DNA of 64,000 nt from Histidinibacterium aquaticum (GCF_008710275.1 NZ_VYQE01000004.1:62001-126000); one strand, 5' to 3'. Shown: positions 8,053 through 15,757, counted from the stretch's first letter. Made by a program: numbers and translations. The notes: generated from the letters alone by a model not told the origin.

Positions 8053-8077
8053 CCGGGCTTCACCGATCGACAGTGGC

Positions 8078-8503
8078 TCACCACCAGAGATCACGGAGGG
8101 GCGCGCGCATGGAATTGCTCACCTGTTCGATCTCACCTATCGAGGCTTTCCTGCGCAGCAGGTCGAAGACCGCGGCCACCGCCCTCTCGGGATCATCCAG
8201 AGGCTGCCGACGGAACCGTGACGAGACCCGCTCGAGAAAGGCCGTCTTGCTCCGGGGACGGACCGGTGTGCGGGACGGGTCCCAACCGGTGTAGTAGATG
8301 CCACGCAAGACCATCGGCAGTTGAGCGGCGAGGTCTGCCGCTTCATTTACGCCCAGGTAGTCGCGAACGGCGTGCAGCGTCTCCGTCAGCAGGAGATAGG
8401 CGCGGTCCTTCTCGGACCATTCGAGGTCCTCGCAGAGCAGGTTGATCCATTCCGCCACGACCTGCGGCCCCTCGTCCACGGCTGTATGACCGATGTGTCC
8501 CAT
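8078..8503 (-). CDS. DUF2267 domain protein
   Basis: A 141-residue protein containing the DUF2267 hallmark AAQLPMVLRGIYYTGWDP, with a helical remainder of the protein. The family has no established function but recurs beside universal stress and CBS genes. The start is set at 8503, because AAGGAGGAG lies just upstream of that ATG and the longer frame would run into FNR-type box 8. The box is centred 60 bp upstream of this start. The adjacent CBS gene is divergent and has its own box, so both may respond to the same signal. Confidence 0.85.
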   Translation of the reverse strand: MGHIGHTAVDEGPQVVAEWINLLCEDLEWSEKDRAYLLLTETLHAVRDYLGVNEAADLAAQLPMVLRGIYYTGWDPSRTPVRPRSKTAFLERVSSRFRRQPLDDPERAVAAVFDLLRRKASIGEIEQVSNSMRAPLRDLWW

Positions 8504-8556
8504 CTCGCCTCTCCTCCTTGCCCATACAGCCTGCGGGCGCTCCCGGCCGGAGCGCA

Positions 8557-8570
8557 TTGACCGCCGTCAG
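8557..8570 (-). promoter_or_regulatory. FNR-type box 8 (TTGACCGCCGTCAG)
   Basis: One terminal mismatch from the perfect palindrome. Its centre is 60 bp upstream of the DUF2267 start, with a TGTATG-like -10 at a suitable place on the minus strand. Confidence 0.72.
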
Positions 8571-8578
8571 CAGGCTGC

Positions 8579-8592
8579 TTGACCACCGTCAA
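8579..8592 (+). promoter_or_regulatory. FNR-type box 9 (TTGACCACCGTCAA)
   Basis: A perfect palindrome, 22 bp centre to centre from box 8 and facing the CBS gene, whose start is 64 bp away. A TTAAAG stretch near 8613 fits a -10 element for a site at -41.5. Confidence 0.8.
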
Positions 8593-8649
8593 TGCGACCC
8601 CGCTCCCGAGGCTTAAAGTAACGGTCATACCGGTTCGGAGGAGGGCAAG

Positions 8650-9069
8650 ATGAAGGTCAGTGAAGCGATGCACACGCCTGCCGAATGGGTGGAGGCGGAT
8701 ACGCCGGTGAGCGAGATCGCGGCCCGCATGGCGAAGGACGACATCGGCGCCGTCCCGATCGGCAAGGACGACAAGCTGATCGGCATGATCACCGACCGCG
8801 ACCTGGCCCTTCGCGTGGTGGCAAAGGGTCTCGACGTCGAGAGAACGACGGCCGCGGACGTGATGTCCAAGGGCATCGTCTACTGCCAGACCGAGGAAAC
8901 GGTCGAGGATGCCATCCACCTGATGGATCAGAAGAAGATCCGCCGCCTGCCCGTCCTCGACGAGAACAAGCGCCTCGTGGGGATCCTCTCGCTCGGCGAT
9001 GTCGCCCACTCGGCCGGGCTCCAACTGACCGGCGAACTGGCCCGCGCCGTCGCCGATCACCACAGGTAG
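8650..9069 (+). CDS. CBS-pair domain protein
   Basis: The 139-residue protein is essentially two CBS domains. The first is about residues 8-60 (VSEIAARMAKDDIGAVPIG, then GMITDRDLALRVV). The second is about 75-125 (VEDAIHLMDQKKIRRLPV, then VGILSLGDVA). CBS pairs bind adenine nucleotides and sense energy state. GGAGGAGGG precedes the ATG. It is followed after nine bases by the host-attachment family gene, probably in one operon driven by box 9. Its partner protein is unknown. Confidence 0.92.
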   Translation: MKVSEAMHTPAEWVEADTPVSEIAARMAKDDIGAVPIGKDDKLIGMITDRDLALRVVAKGLDVERTTAADVMSKGIVYCQTEETVEDAIHLMDQKKIRRLPVLDENKRLVGILSLGDVAHSAGLQLTGELARAVADHHR

Positions 9070-9078
9070 CCGACACCG

Positions 9079-9528
9079 ATGAAGGCTCCCAGGACATGGT
9101 ACGTCGTGATGAACACCAGCCGCGCGCGGGTTCTGCGCGACCTGCCCGGACCGCGTGAGCCCGCCCCGATCGAGATATCGCTGCAGGGACCGCGCCGGCG
9201 GCTGCGCGAGGTCATGGAGGACCGCGCCACCAGGAGCTATTCGTCGGCCGGTGGCGGCCGGCGCGCGGCCGTGGAGCCGGGATCGGATCCCATCGCCGAG
9301 GACGCCCGGAATTTCGTGCGGGAAGTCGTCGAGTATCTGGACAAGCAGCGGCTGGCCAAGGCCTTCGACCGGCTCGTCGTCATCGCCTCGTCGGACGCCA
9401 TCGGCATCTGGCGCGCCGAACTGCCCGAGGCCCTCGCGGCGTGCGTTCAGCATGAATTCGTCAAGAACCTCGTCCGTTTCTCGGCGAGGGAACTCGTCGC
9501 GGCGATCCGAGGGCTCACCTCCGCCTGA
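9079..9528 (+). CDS. Host-attachment family protein (bacterial eRF1-like)
   Basis: This 149-residue protein begins WYVVMNTSRARVLRD and has a conserved later part: FVREVVEYLDKQRLAKAFDRLVVIASSDAIGIWR, here split as FVREVVEYLDKQ and FDRLVVIASS. These fit the family annotated as required for attachment to host cells, which is structurally related to the eRF1/VLRF1 fold. That relation suggests a ribosome or tRNA link rather than a surface role. It follows the CBS gene closely, so it is likely under FNR-type box 9. The catalytic glutamine or GGQ of release factors is not visible, so activity is uncertain. Confidence 0.75.
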   Translation: MKAPRTWYVVMNTSRARVLRDLPGPREPAPIEISLQGPRRRLREVMEDRATRSYSSAGGGRRAAVEPGSDPIAEDARNFVREVVEYLDKQRLAKAFDRLVVIASSDAIGIWRAELPEALAACVQHEFVKNLVRFSARELVAAIRGLTSA

Positions 9529-9551
9529 CGTGCTCGCCGCCCCGCGGGAAG

Positions 9552-9576
9552 CTCCGTCAGCCAAAGCCTGACGGAG
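9552..9576. terminator. Hairpin shared by convergent genes
   Basis: CTCCGTCAG pairs with CTGACGGAG around a 7-base loop. It overlaps the end of the YgiT-type gene on the minus strand and lies 24 bp after the host-attachment gene, so it may end both transcripts. Confidence 0.45.
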
Positions 9577-9874
9577 GCTCCACATACTCGAAGACCGGCA
9601 CGCTCACGTGATCGACCGCCGCGCGACCCGAGAAGCCGCGCCCACGCATCCGGTCCAGGCCGAAAGCTGTGCGATCCTCCACGAATTCCTCACCGCAGCT
9701 GGGACAGACCAGAGCCGGAATACCGCGGATCACCGCCAGCCCGGACTCCCGCCAGAAGGCGGTTTCGATCGTCTTCTCCTCGAGACCGCCGCTCCCGCAG
9801 GACCTGCAGGTTCGTGCGGTTTCGGTCGGCATGAGGTCTTCGTCGGCGACCTCGTTGATCAGGTTCACGCGCAT
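9557..9874 (-). CDS. YgiT/MqsA-type zinc finger protein
   Basis: A small protein with two cysteine pairs, CRSCGSGG and LVCPSCGEEF, separated by AVIRGIPA, the arrangement of the MqsA/YgiT zinc domain. It has no MqsA C-terminal helix-turn-helix and no partner toxin beside it, so a toxin-antitoxin role is not supported. The start is uncertain: the ATG at 9874 gives 105 residues, and one at 9832 leaves just the zinc domain, which is closer to the family's usual length. Neither has a strong ribosome site. No FNR-type box lies upstream. Confidence 0.6.
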   Translation of the reverse strand: MRVNLINEVADEDLMPTETARTCRSCGSGGLEEKTIETAFWRESGLAVIRGIPALVCPSCGEEFVEDRTAFGLDRMRGRGFSGRAAVDHVSVPVFEYVEPPSGFG

Positions 9875-9980
9875 GACTGGCCACGCTTTCGTTGCAGGAT
9901 CACGGTATGGTCGAGGCGGGCGGCGACCGTTGGCCCGGCTCCGGGAGAGACCCATGTCCGGTGCCGCCTCGGGGTCCCGT

Positions 9981-10379
9981 CTACCTCTGGATCGACATCA
10001 GGTATTCGGCGATCGAGAGCGTGCGACCGCGGATCAGGGGTTCGACGGCACCGTCGAAGTCCATGTCGCCCCTCAGCTCCTCGCGAAAGAGGGCACCGTA
10101 GACGGGCATCGGCTCCTGGTGCGCTCTCAGCCCGCTGCGACCGTCGATGACATGGATCACGTCGAGCATCGGAAACTCACCGTCGTTCGCCTCGCTGAGC
10201 GTCGTGAGGTCGGGGACGGGAATCGTGAGCAGGTCCGCGAGCTCGCCGTCCCCTCTCGCCATTTCGCCGTGACAGACCGAGCAGTTCTGCTGGTAGAAGT
10301 GTTCGCCCCAACTGACGTCTTCCTGTGCCGCGGCGGAGTTCGCCAGAACCATCGGGATCGCTAGAAAAGACCATCTCAT
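9981..10379 (-). CDS. Periplasmic c-type cytochrome
   Basis: The 132-residue protein has a signal peptide (WSFLAIPMVLANSAAAQ) and one haem-binding CSVCH motif near residue 34. A later EPMPVYGALF supplies a likely Met ligand, typical of class I cytochromes. The short start at 10379 is firm because AGGAGG lies at the right distance and the signal peptide begins there; a much longer upstream frame is spurious. A perfect FNR-type box is centred 59 bp upstream. It may carry electrons in micro-oxic or anaerobic respiration, but its partner enzyme is not in the window. Confidence 0.85.
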   Translation of the reverse strand: MRWSFLAIPMVLANSAAAQEDVSWGEHFYQQNCSVCHGEMARGDGELADLLTIPVPDLTTLSEANDGEFPMLDVIHVIDGRSGLRAHQEPMPVYGALFREELRGDMDFDGAVEPLIRGRTLSIAEYLMSIQR

Positions 10380-10431
10380 CTCAATTCCTCCTCTTCCTGT
10401 CCCGATGATGGTCGCCCGGACCGCCCGGTCA

Positions 10432-10445
10432 TTGACCGCTGTCAA
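10432..10445 (-). promoter_or_regulatory. FNR-type box 10 (TTGACCGCTGTCAA)
   Basis: A perfect palindrome 59 bp upstream of the cytochrome start. A CATCAT hexamer lies where a -10 element would be expected on the minus strand. Confidence 0.8.
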
Positions 10446-10475
10446 CGGACCGACCCCACGCAGGAGGGTGCGTCG

Positions 10476-10489
10476 TTGACCATGGTCAA
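10476..10489 (+). promoter_or_regulatory. FNR-type box 11 (TTGACCATGGTCAA)
   Basis: All 14 bases are symmetric, including the spacer. It faces the HSP20 gene, but the distance to that start is 156 bp, so the leader would be over 100 bases if this is a -41.5 site. Confidence 0.75.
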
Positions 10490-10638
10490 TGCCGCCCTGA
10501 CGCGACTCGCCGAATGTCTGATCATCCGCGCATTGCTGTCCCTGCAGTGTCCCGCCTGTCCCCAGGAGCCGCGGAAATGGCCGTTGGCTGCGCAAGTGAC
10601 CGCGCAGCCAACGGCACGTCTTCATGGAGGAAACCCTG

Positions 10639-11157
10639 ATGTCGAAGAAAACCTCGAATGTGCCGGTCACCCGCGAAACCGGAGCCTCCCGTTCACCTCT
10701 CGGATCCTGGTCCGGGTTCAGCAATCTACGGGACGAGATGGAACGCCTGTTCGACGCCTTCGAGCCCGGGCTCTGGTTCGACCGGACGCCCGCCGTCCGC
10801 GAACGCGCCGGACGCGAGTGGCCCCTCAGCCCCGCGATCGACCTTACGGAAAACGGCGAGGGCTACGCCGTGACCGCCGAGTTGCCGGGTCTCGATCCCG
10901 AGGCGATCAAGATCAAGGTCAGCAACGGCATGATGACGATCAGCGGCGAAAAGACCGAGGAAAAGCGCGAGGAAGACGAGAGCCATCATCTCAGCGAGAG
11001 GCGCTGGGGCAGCTTCCAGCGGTCGATCCGGATTCCGGAGGACGTTGATCGCGACAAGATCGACGCCGCCTTCTCGAAGGGCGTTCTGACGATCCACTTG
11101 CCCAAGTCGAAAGAGGCGAAGAGCTCCGAGAAGACCATTGCGATCAAGGCGGCCTAG
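10639..11157 (+). CDS. Small heat-shock protein, HSP20 family
   Basis: This 172-residue protein has an alpha-crystallin domain at about residues 60-155. It shows the AVTAELPGLDPEAIKI strand pair, the GEKTEEKREEDESHHLSER loop and FSKGVLTIHLPKS, equivalent to the conserved A-x-x-x-G-V-L motif. It is an ATP-independent holdase that keeps unfolding proteins soluble. The ATG at 10639 is chosen for its GGAGG site; a start five codons upstream is weaker. The phosphoribosyltransferase frame overlaps its end by 20 bp. Control by FNR-type box 11 is inferred. Confidence 0.93.
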   Translation: MSKKTSNVPVTRETGASRSPLGSWSGFSNLRDEMERLFDAFEPGLWFDRTPAVRERAGREWPLSPAIDLTENGEGYAVTAELPGLDPEAIKIKVSNGMMTISGEKTEEKREEDESHHLSERRWGSFQRSIRIPEDVDRDKIDAAFSKGVLTIHLPKSKEAKSSEKTIAIKAA

Positions 11158-11824
11158 TCCTTCCGGGGCGCCGTACTACCGCGATCGGGCGGATGCCGCG
11201 GATCACCTGATCCGGCAGCTTTCGTCCGATATCGATTCCACGTGGCTGGTGCTGGCCCTGCCGCGCGGGGGCGTACCCATCGCGGCTGCCATCGCGCGGC
11301 ATCTCGGGACGGACTTCGACCTGCTCATCGTGCGCAAGGTGGGGCTGCCGGGCCACCCCGAGCTTGCCGTGGCGGCCGTGACCGGGGCGGAACCGGAAGA
11401 CATGGCCGTCAACGAGCTGGTTGCGCGCTACGGCGGCCTCTCGAGAGACAGGCTGCGGGAGCTCGCTGCCGGTCCGGTCCGCGAGGTCGAGGAGCGTCGG
11501 CGCAGATGGAAGAGCGCCGCAGCCAGCCGCGAGATCACTGGCCGCAGGGTTCTTCTCGTCGATGACGGCGCCGCGACCGGAACGACCCTCGATGCGGCCC
11601 TTTCCGCCTTGCGGCAACAGGGCGCTGGCGAGATTGCCGTCGCCCTGCCGGTCGCCCTGCGGGGCGCTCTCGACCATCCGAGCCTCGAAGGTGTGCGGGT
11701 GATCTGCCCCCACAGCGACGCCGACCTGCCTGCGGTCGGCTGCGCCTACGATGGCTTCGCCCAGACGACCGACGAAGAGGTTGGAGTACTGCTCGCGGCC
11801 TCCCGCGCTTCGACGCCGGAATAG
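11138..11824 (+). CDS. Phosphoribosyltransferase-domain protein
   Basis: The frame encodes 228 residues of a PRTase-fold protein. The N-terminal LVLALPRGGVPIAAAIA is a substrate-side motif, and VLLVDDGAATGTTLDAAL is the PRPP-binding loop. This branch (often annotated only as phosphoribosyltransferase) is common in stress clusters next to HSP20, and its base substrate is unknown. The start is a TTG inside the HSP20 coding end, with no ATG nearby and a weak ribosome site, so translation is probably coupled to HSP20. An artefact at the very N-terminus is possible, but the core fold is clear. Confidence 0.82.
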   Translation: MRSRRPSPSGAPYYRDRADAADHLIRQLSSDIDSTWLVLALPRGGVPIAAAIARHLGTDFDLLIVRKVGLPGHPELAVAAVTGAEPEDMAVNELVARYGGLSRDRLRELAAGPVREVEERRRRWKSAAASREITGRRVLLVDDGAATGTTLDAALSALRQQGAGEIAVALPVALRGALDHPSLEGVRVICPHSDADLPAVGCAYDGFAQTTDEEVGVLLAASRASTPE

Positions 11825-11907
11825 AGAGGCCGCTTGAACCGCCACGACCGGAGCTTCCACGACAATCGGTGGACAGCTAGTCTGGGGTACCATCGTGCGG
11901 TTTCGAG

Positions 11908-12615
11908 ATGTCCGAGATTACCGTTCTTGTCGTTGATGATGAACCTGCGGTCCGGGAGACCCTGCGTTCGGGCCTGATCATGGAGGGATGGACCGTCCTG
12001 GAGGCGTGGGACCGCGAGACACTTTTCGAGCAGCTTCGCGACCATGAAGTCGACGTCGTGACACTGGACCTGAATCTCGGCGAGGAGGACGGCCTGGGCA
12101 TCGCGGTCGATCTGCGGAACGAGCGCAATATCCCCGTTCTCATGATCTCCGGACGCAATCAGCCCTTCGACCGGGTTCAGGGCCTCGAGTCCGGCGCAGA
12201 CGACTACATCGTGAAGCCCTTCCTGATCCGCGAGGTCGTGCTCCGCATCCGCCGCACGCTGGAGCGTTATCGCGGTCCCGTCCAATCACCGGCCAAGCTC
12301 CAATTCGATCATAGCGAGCTGGACCTGGAGCACAGGGTTGCCCGGCACCTCGACGGAACCCCACTGGAGCTCACGGGCATGGAACTCAAGCTGCTCGAGC
12401 TGTTCCTCCTACACCCGGGACGAGTCCTGACCAGGGACGAGATATCGAACGCGCTCTACGACCGGGACTGGTCTCCCTACGACCGTTCGATCGACGGCCA
12501 CGTCGCGCGGCTCCGCCGAAAAATCGAGGTCCCGGGCGACGAGCCGATGCTGATCCGCTCGGTCCGCGGCGTGGGCTACGTCTTCAGCGGGGACGTCACC
12601 CGGTATTCCGGCTAA
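11908..12615 (+). CDS. OmpR-family response regulator
   Basis: The 235-residue protein has a receiver domain with acidic pair DDE at residues 10-12, phospho-acceptor Asp54 in LDLNLGEEDG, and a Lys in IVKPF. It is followed by a winged-helix DNA-binding domain with LTGMELKLLELF and VDGHVARLRRKI-like elements (here IDGHVARLRRKI). It acts as a transcription factor after phosphorylation. It converges on a PAS hybrid histidine kinase and overlaps its end by 20 bp, so the two may or may not be partners. No FNR-type box is seen upstream. Confidence 0.92.
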   Translation: MSEITVLVVDDEPAVRETLRSGLIMEGWTVLEAWDRETLFEQLRDHEVDVVTLDLNLGEEDGLGIAVDLRNERNIPVLMISGRNQPFDRVQGLESGADDYIVKPFLIREVVLRIRRTLERYRGPVQSPAKLQFDHSELDLEHRVARHLDGTPLELTGMELKLLELFLLHPGRVLTRDEISNALYDRDWSPYDRSIDGHVARLRRKIEVPGDEPMLIRSVRGVGYVFSGDVTRYSG

Positions 12616-14533
12616 GCTCGAGCGCCTCCTTCACGGCATTCGCGAGGGTCGTCAGCGAGTAGGGCTTCTTCAGGAGTTGCGGCGCCGGGCCATCACCGGC
12701 GAGCGACTGGATCTGGCCGGATATGTGGCCCGAGGTCATGACGATGGCGACGCCCGGGTAGGATCGCTGGACCTCGTCGGCGACGTCGTAGCCGGACACC
12801 TCTCCGGGCATCACCACGTCGGAAAACACCAGGTCGACCGGCTCGCCGTCCGCCAGAAGGCTCAGCGCCTTTTCCCCGTTCGACGCCTCGATCACCGCGT
12901 AGCCGAGCGCCTCGAGCCTCCGCGTGGTCGCATCCCGCAAGAGCGTGTCGTCCTCGACCACGAGGACCAGCTCACCGTCCCCGATCGGAACGTTCTCCGT
13001 CTCGGAAGGCTGGTCCTCCGCACAGGGCTCGGCCGGCAGGTAAAGCGAGACTTCCGTCCCTTTTTCCAGGGCCGAACGGATCGACAGAAAGCCGCTGGCG
13101 CGGCCGATCGAGGCAGAGACGCTGGTCAATCCCAGGCCGGTCCCGAACCCACGCTTCTTCTTCGTGAAGAACGGCTCCCTCGCCTTCTGCAGGTCTGCCG
13201 GCGACATCCCGATGCCGGTGTCGGCCACGGAAATCCGCAGGAAGCGACCCGGCCTGCCCTCGGGGAACTCCTGGGCAGCCGCCGCGTCGAGGTCCACGAC
13301 CTCGGTACTGATCGTGATCTTGCCCCCCTCGGGCTCGGCGTCCCGCGCATTGATCACGAGGTTCAGGATCGCGGCGTCCAGCTCCGCCGGATCGATGCTG
13401 ACGCAGGTCCCGTCACCGCCCGGAGAAAAGTGCAGCGACACTTGCTCGCTCAACAGGTGTTCGAGCATCGACCAGGTCTTGAGGATGTGATTGTCGACCT
13501 GCACGAGCTCGGGCCGGACAGTGGTTTCCGACGACAGGGCAAGGAGCTTCCGGTTGAAGTTCCCGCCCATCTCTGCGGCGATCCGGGCGCGCTCCAGGAG
13601 CTCCGAGACCTGGCCGTCGGTGACGCTCAGTTCGGCAAGCTCGATGTTGGCGAGGATGACGGAAAGCAGGTTGTTGAAGTCATGCGCGATGACACCCGCG
13701 ATGCGCCCGGCCGTCTGCAGCCGCTGGGCGCGCGTTCTGCGGGCGTTCGTCTCGAAGATTTCCGTGTCATCGATCAGGATGCCGGTGAAGTGGCTTGGCT
13801 GCGCGGACCCGTCGGCCTCGGGGAAGCTGAACCTGCCGCGGAGCTGAAGACGCCTGGTCGTGCACTGGATCTCGGGGGTCAGTTCCGCCTGGAATTGACC
13901 GTCCCCGCCGGGGTCCATCGCGGCGCGGGAGGCCCTTCGGAAGCCATCCGGATCCGCGGCACCGAGGACCTCGGCCCAGGCCGGAAAGTCGCCGGGCAGA
14001 TCGCCGCTCCCCACGCCGGACAGCGACCGAAAGGTCTCGTCGATAGTGGTCTTGCCGGAGTCGAAATCCCGTTGAACGACGCCGATGCCGAGGGCGTCCA
14101 CGGTCAACCGGTGCACCGTCTCGGCCAAGGCAGACTTCCGCTCTGCCCGCTTTCGCTCGGTGATGTCCAACGTCGACACGGCGAGACCGGCCAGCGCGCC
14201 ATCCGGGCCGGAGAGCGGGCCGATATGCCACTCGTTCCAGGTCGACAGGCCGTCGGCAAGACCTCCGCGCGTCTCAACCGTGACCTCCGCAGGGTTCTCG
14301 AGGACGCGTCGCATCGCATCGACCACCTCGGTCGGCAGGCCGGCGACATGGGCACCTTCCCCCTCGCCAGGACAAGGCAGTGTCCTTTCCTCCCAGAGCC
14401 GGGACTGCGCGACGCAGGCAAGGTCGCTGTCGAAATAGGCCAGGGCGACCGGCGCGGCGGCGATCATGGCTTTCGCAGCCCCGTCGGTGTTTCCGCCCAG
14501 GACTGATGCGGGGTCTTTCGATACTGGGACCAA
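12596..14533 (-). CDS. Soluble PAS-domain hybrid histidine kinase
   Basis: About 645 residues: a PAS-like region ending in VSTLDITERKRAE, a second PAS region, a HisKA segment with phospho-acceptor His in VIAHDFNNLLSV, and a HATPase domain (NLVINARDAEPEGG, then VADTGIGMS). A C-terminal receiver carries Asp in FSDVVMPG. No membrane segment is visible, so it senses a cytoplasmic cue. The start is set at TTG 14533, because AAGGGGAGGAACG lies directly upstream; longer frames lack a ribosome site. It is divergent from the FNR gene. The signal is unknown, though redox is plausible given the neighbours. Confidence 0.86.
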   Translation of the reverse strand: MVPVSKDPASVLGGNTDGAAKAMIAAAPVALAYFDSDLACVAQSRLWEERTLPCPGEGEGAHVAGLPTEVVDAMRRVLENPAEVTVETRGGLADGLSTWNEWHIGPLSGPDGALAGLAVSTLDITERKRAERKSALAETVHRLTVDALGIGVVQRDFDSGKTTIDETFRSLSGVGSGDLPGDFPAWAEVLGAADPDGFRRASRAAMDPGGDGQFQAELTPEIQCTTRRLQLRGRFSFPEADGSAQPSHFTGILIDDTEIFETNARRTRAQRLQTAGRIAGVIAHDFNNLLSVILANIELAELSVTDGQVSELLERARIAAEMGGNFNRKLLALSSETTVRPELVQVDNHILKTWSMLEHLLSEQVSLHFSPGGDGTCVSIDPAELDAAILNLVINARDAEPEGGKITISTEVVDLDAAAAQEFPEGRPGRFLRISVADTGIGMSPADLQKAREPFFTKKKRGFGTGLGLTSVSASIGRASGFLSIRSALEKGTEVSLYLPAEPCAEDQPSETENVPIGDGELVLVVEDDTLLRDATTRRLEALGYAVIEASNGEKALSLLADGEPVDLVFSDVVMPGEVSGYDVADEVQRSYPGVAIVMTSGHISGQIQSLAGDGPAPQLLKKPYSLTTLANAVKEALELSRNTG

Positions 14534-14707
14534 ACCCGTTCCTCCCCTTTGACCTACCGACAACGACCCATCACCGGCCATACGCACAATTCTACACAGT
14601 TTTCCTTTTGCCGTCGCGTCGCCCGATGGGTGAGGATGTCTATGGTGGCTTGCCTGCAGAACAAATGGGGAATGCGACGCAGGCGGCTCCACCGTTTGGG
14701 GGCAATC

Positions 14708-15574
14708 ATGATCCACACTATTCATTCAGCGAAGTTCGCTGCCGACAACTGCGCGACATGCGAAGGACACACCCAAGGCCTCTGCGGCCTACTCGATGAG
14801 TTATTGACGCCACGCGTCCGTAGCGAGGCAAAGAGAGTTCATTACGAACCGGGAGACGAGCTGGCCCTCCAGGGCGAGCCCTCCGAACGGATCGGCATTC
14901 TGTCATCCGGTCTCGTGAAGATCGTGATGATCACCGAGGACGGAGAGCACCACCTGCTTCAGCTGCTCAGGCCCGGCCAGATCGTCGGAGACCCTTCCCG
15001 GTCCGAGAACGCATTTTCCTGGGAGGCGGCGACCCGGGCCGAGGTCTGCTGGATCAACCGCGAGACCTTTGCCGCCATCGCGCGCGAACATCCGCAATTG
15101 TGCAAGGCATGCCTCACCGTTCTTGGCGACCAACTGGAGGAGCACAGGCTCTGGGTCGCCGCGATGCGGGGCCGCAACGCGATACAACGGATCGCCTTCT
15201 GGCTGGTGCAGCAGGTCCCGGATTGCCAGGACGGGCGTCCGGCGGTCCTGCGCATCACGCTGCCGCGTCGCGACCTGGCCTCGCTCCTCGACATGACCGG
15301 CGAAACGCTCTGCAGGGGCCTCCGCCACCTCTCGGACCGCGGCGCGATCCATCTCCATACCTCCGACCGGGTGGAGATCCGCGATCTTGTCAGGCTGCGT
15401 CTCTTCGCCCGGTGCGAGGCCGATCGGGTGTGCGAAGTGCTGTCATCGCAGGACCTCTCCCGGATCCCGCGCAGGCGCTTCGCCGTGTCACAGACCCTGG
15501 AGGCCCTCGAGCCGAGGCCAGCGGAACTTCCGAGGTCGATGACGGCAGTCAATGCAGGACGGGCGCGTTCGTGA
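14708..15574 (+). CDS. fnr: CRP/FNR-family regulator with [4Fe-4S]-type cysteines
   Basis: From the ATG at 14708 the protein is 288 residues. Cys15, Cys18 and Cys26 form a C-x2-C-x7-C cluster, and Cys114 (EVCWINRET) aligns with the fourth ligand of E. coli FNR, so an oxygen-labile [4Fe-4S] cluster is likely. A cyclic-nucleotide-like barrel (GDELALQGEPSERIGIL) and a helix-turn-helix (RDLASLLDMTGETLCRGL) follow. The recognition helix reads E-T-L-C-R, where FNR has E-T-I-S-R. The C-terminus is longer than usual. Starts at 14636 or 14642 are possible. It is the obvious candidate to read the TTGAC-N4-GTCAA boxes across the island. Its own upstream region has no perfect box. Confidence 0.9.
   Translation: MIHTIHSAKFAADNCATCEGHTQGLCGLLDELLTPRVRSEAKRVHYEPGDELALQGEPSERIGILSSGLVKIVMITEDGEHHLLQLLRPGQIVGDPSRSENAFSWEAATRAEVCWINRETFAAIAREHPQLCKACLTVLGDQLEEHRLWVAAMRGRNAIQRIAFWLVQQVPDCQDGRPAVLRITLPRRDLASLLDMTGETLCRGLRHLSDRGAIHLHTSDRVEIRDLVRLRLFARCEADRVCEVLSSQDLSRIPRRRFAVSQTLEALEPRPAELPRSMTAVNAGRARS
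15539..15552 (+). promoter_or_regulatory. FNR-type box 12 (ATGACGGCAGTCAA)
   Basis: One mismatch from the palindrome. It lies inside the last codons of the FNR gene and is centred 72 bp upstream of the Lys-rich mini-protein start. Confidence 0.6.
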
Positions 15575-15617
15575 CCTCCTGACTGTGGGCATGGCCCAGA
15601 CAGTCATGGAGACGACG

Positions 15618-15728
15618 ATGACAGACCCGAGATCCAAGCCGAAACCGGCCAAGTCCGGCGGCAAGCGGGCGCCCAAGGCCGAAAAGACGGCAAAGTCCGA
15701 AACGGAAAAAGACGCAAAGCCGAAATGA
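15618..15728 (+). CDS. Lys-rich mini-protein (36 residues)
   Basis: A tiny frame starts at ATG 15618 after GGAGAC and encodes MTDPRSKPKPAKSGG followed by repeats of AK, EK and DAKPK, ending PK-stop. It has 12 lysines in 36 residues and no hydrophobic segment, so it is a basic, disordered peptide that could bind nucleic acid or ribosomes. Support comes from its ribosome site, the FNR-type box 72 bp upstream, and the hairpin right after the stop. No homologue family is recognised. It could be a spurious frame in a short regulated RNA. Confidence 0.5.
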   Translation: MTDPRSKPKPAKSGGKRAPKAEKTAKSETEKDAKPK

Positions 15729-15735
15729 AGACCGG

Positions 15736-15757
15736 CGCCGCTCACGAATGAGCGGCG
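15736..15757 (+). terminator. Hairpin after the mini-protein
   Basis: CGCCGCTCA pairs with TGAGCGGCG around a CGAA tetraloop, starting eight bases past the stop. No long T-run follows. Confidence 0.5.

Noticed and set aside
8386-9585. 399-residue minus-strand frame covering CBS and host-attachment genes
   Set aside because: It spans two supported plus-strand genes and FNR-type boxes, and shows no domain.
9557-9874. MqsA antitoxin of a toxin-antitoxin pair
   Set aside because: Only the zinc domain is present; no MqsR-like toxin lies beside it.
12677-14506. 609-residue plus-strand frame antisense to the hybrid kinase
   Set aside because: Shadow of a high-GC gene; the kinase frame has clear PAS, HisKA, HATPase and receiver motifs, while this frame has none.
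14549-14563. TTGACCTACCGACAA upstream of fnr as a regulator box
   Set aside because: The spacer is five bases rather than four and the right half site is changed, so autoregulation is not claimed.
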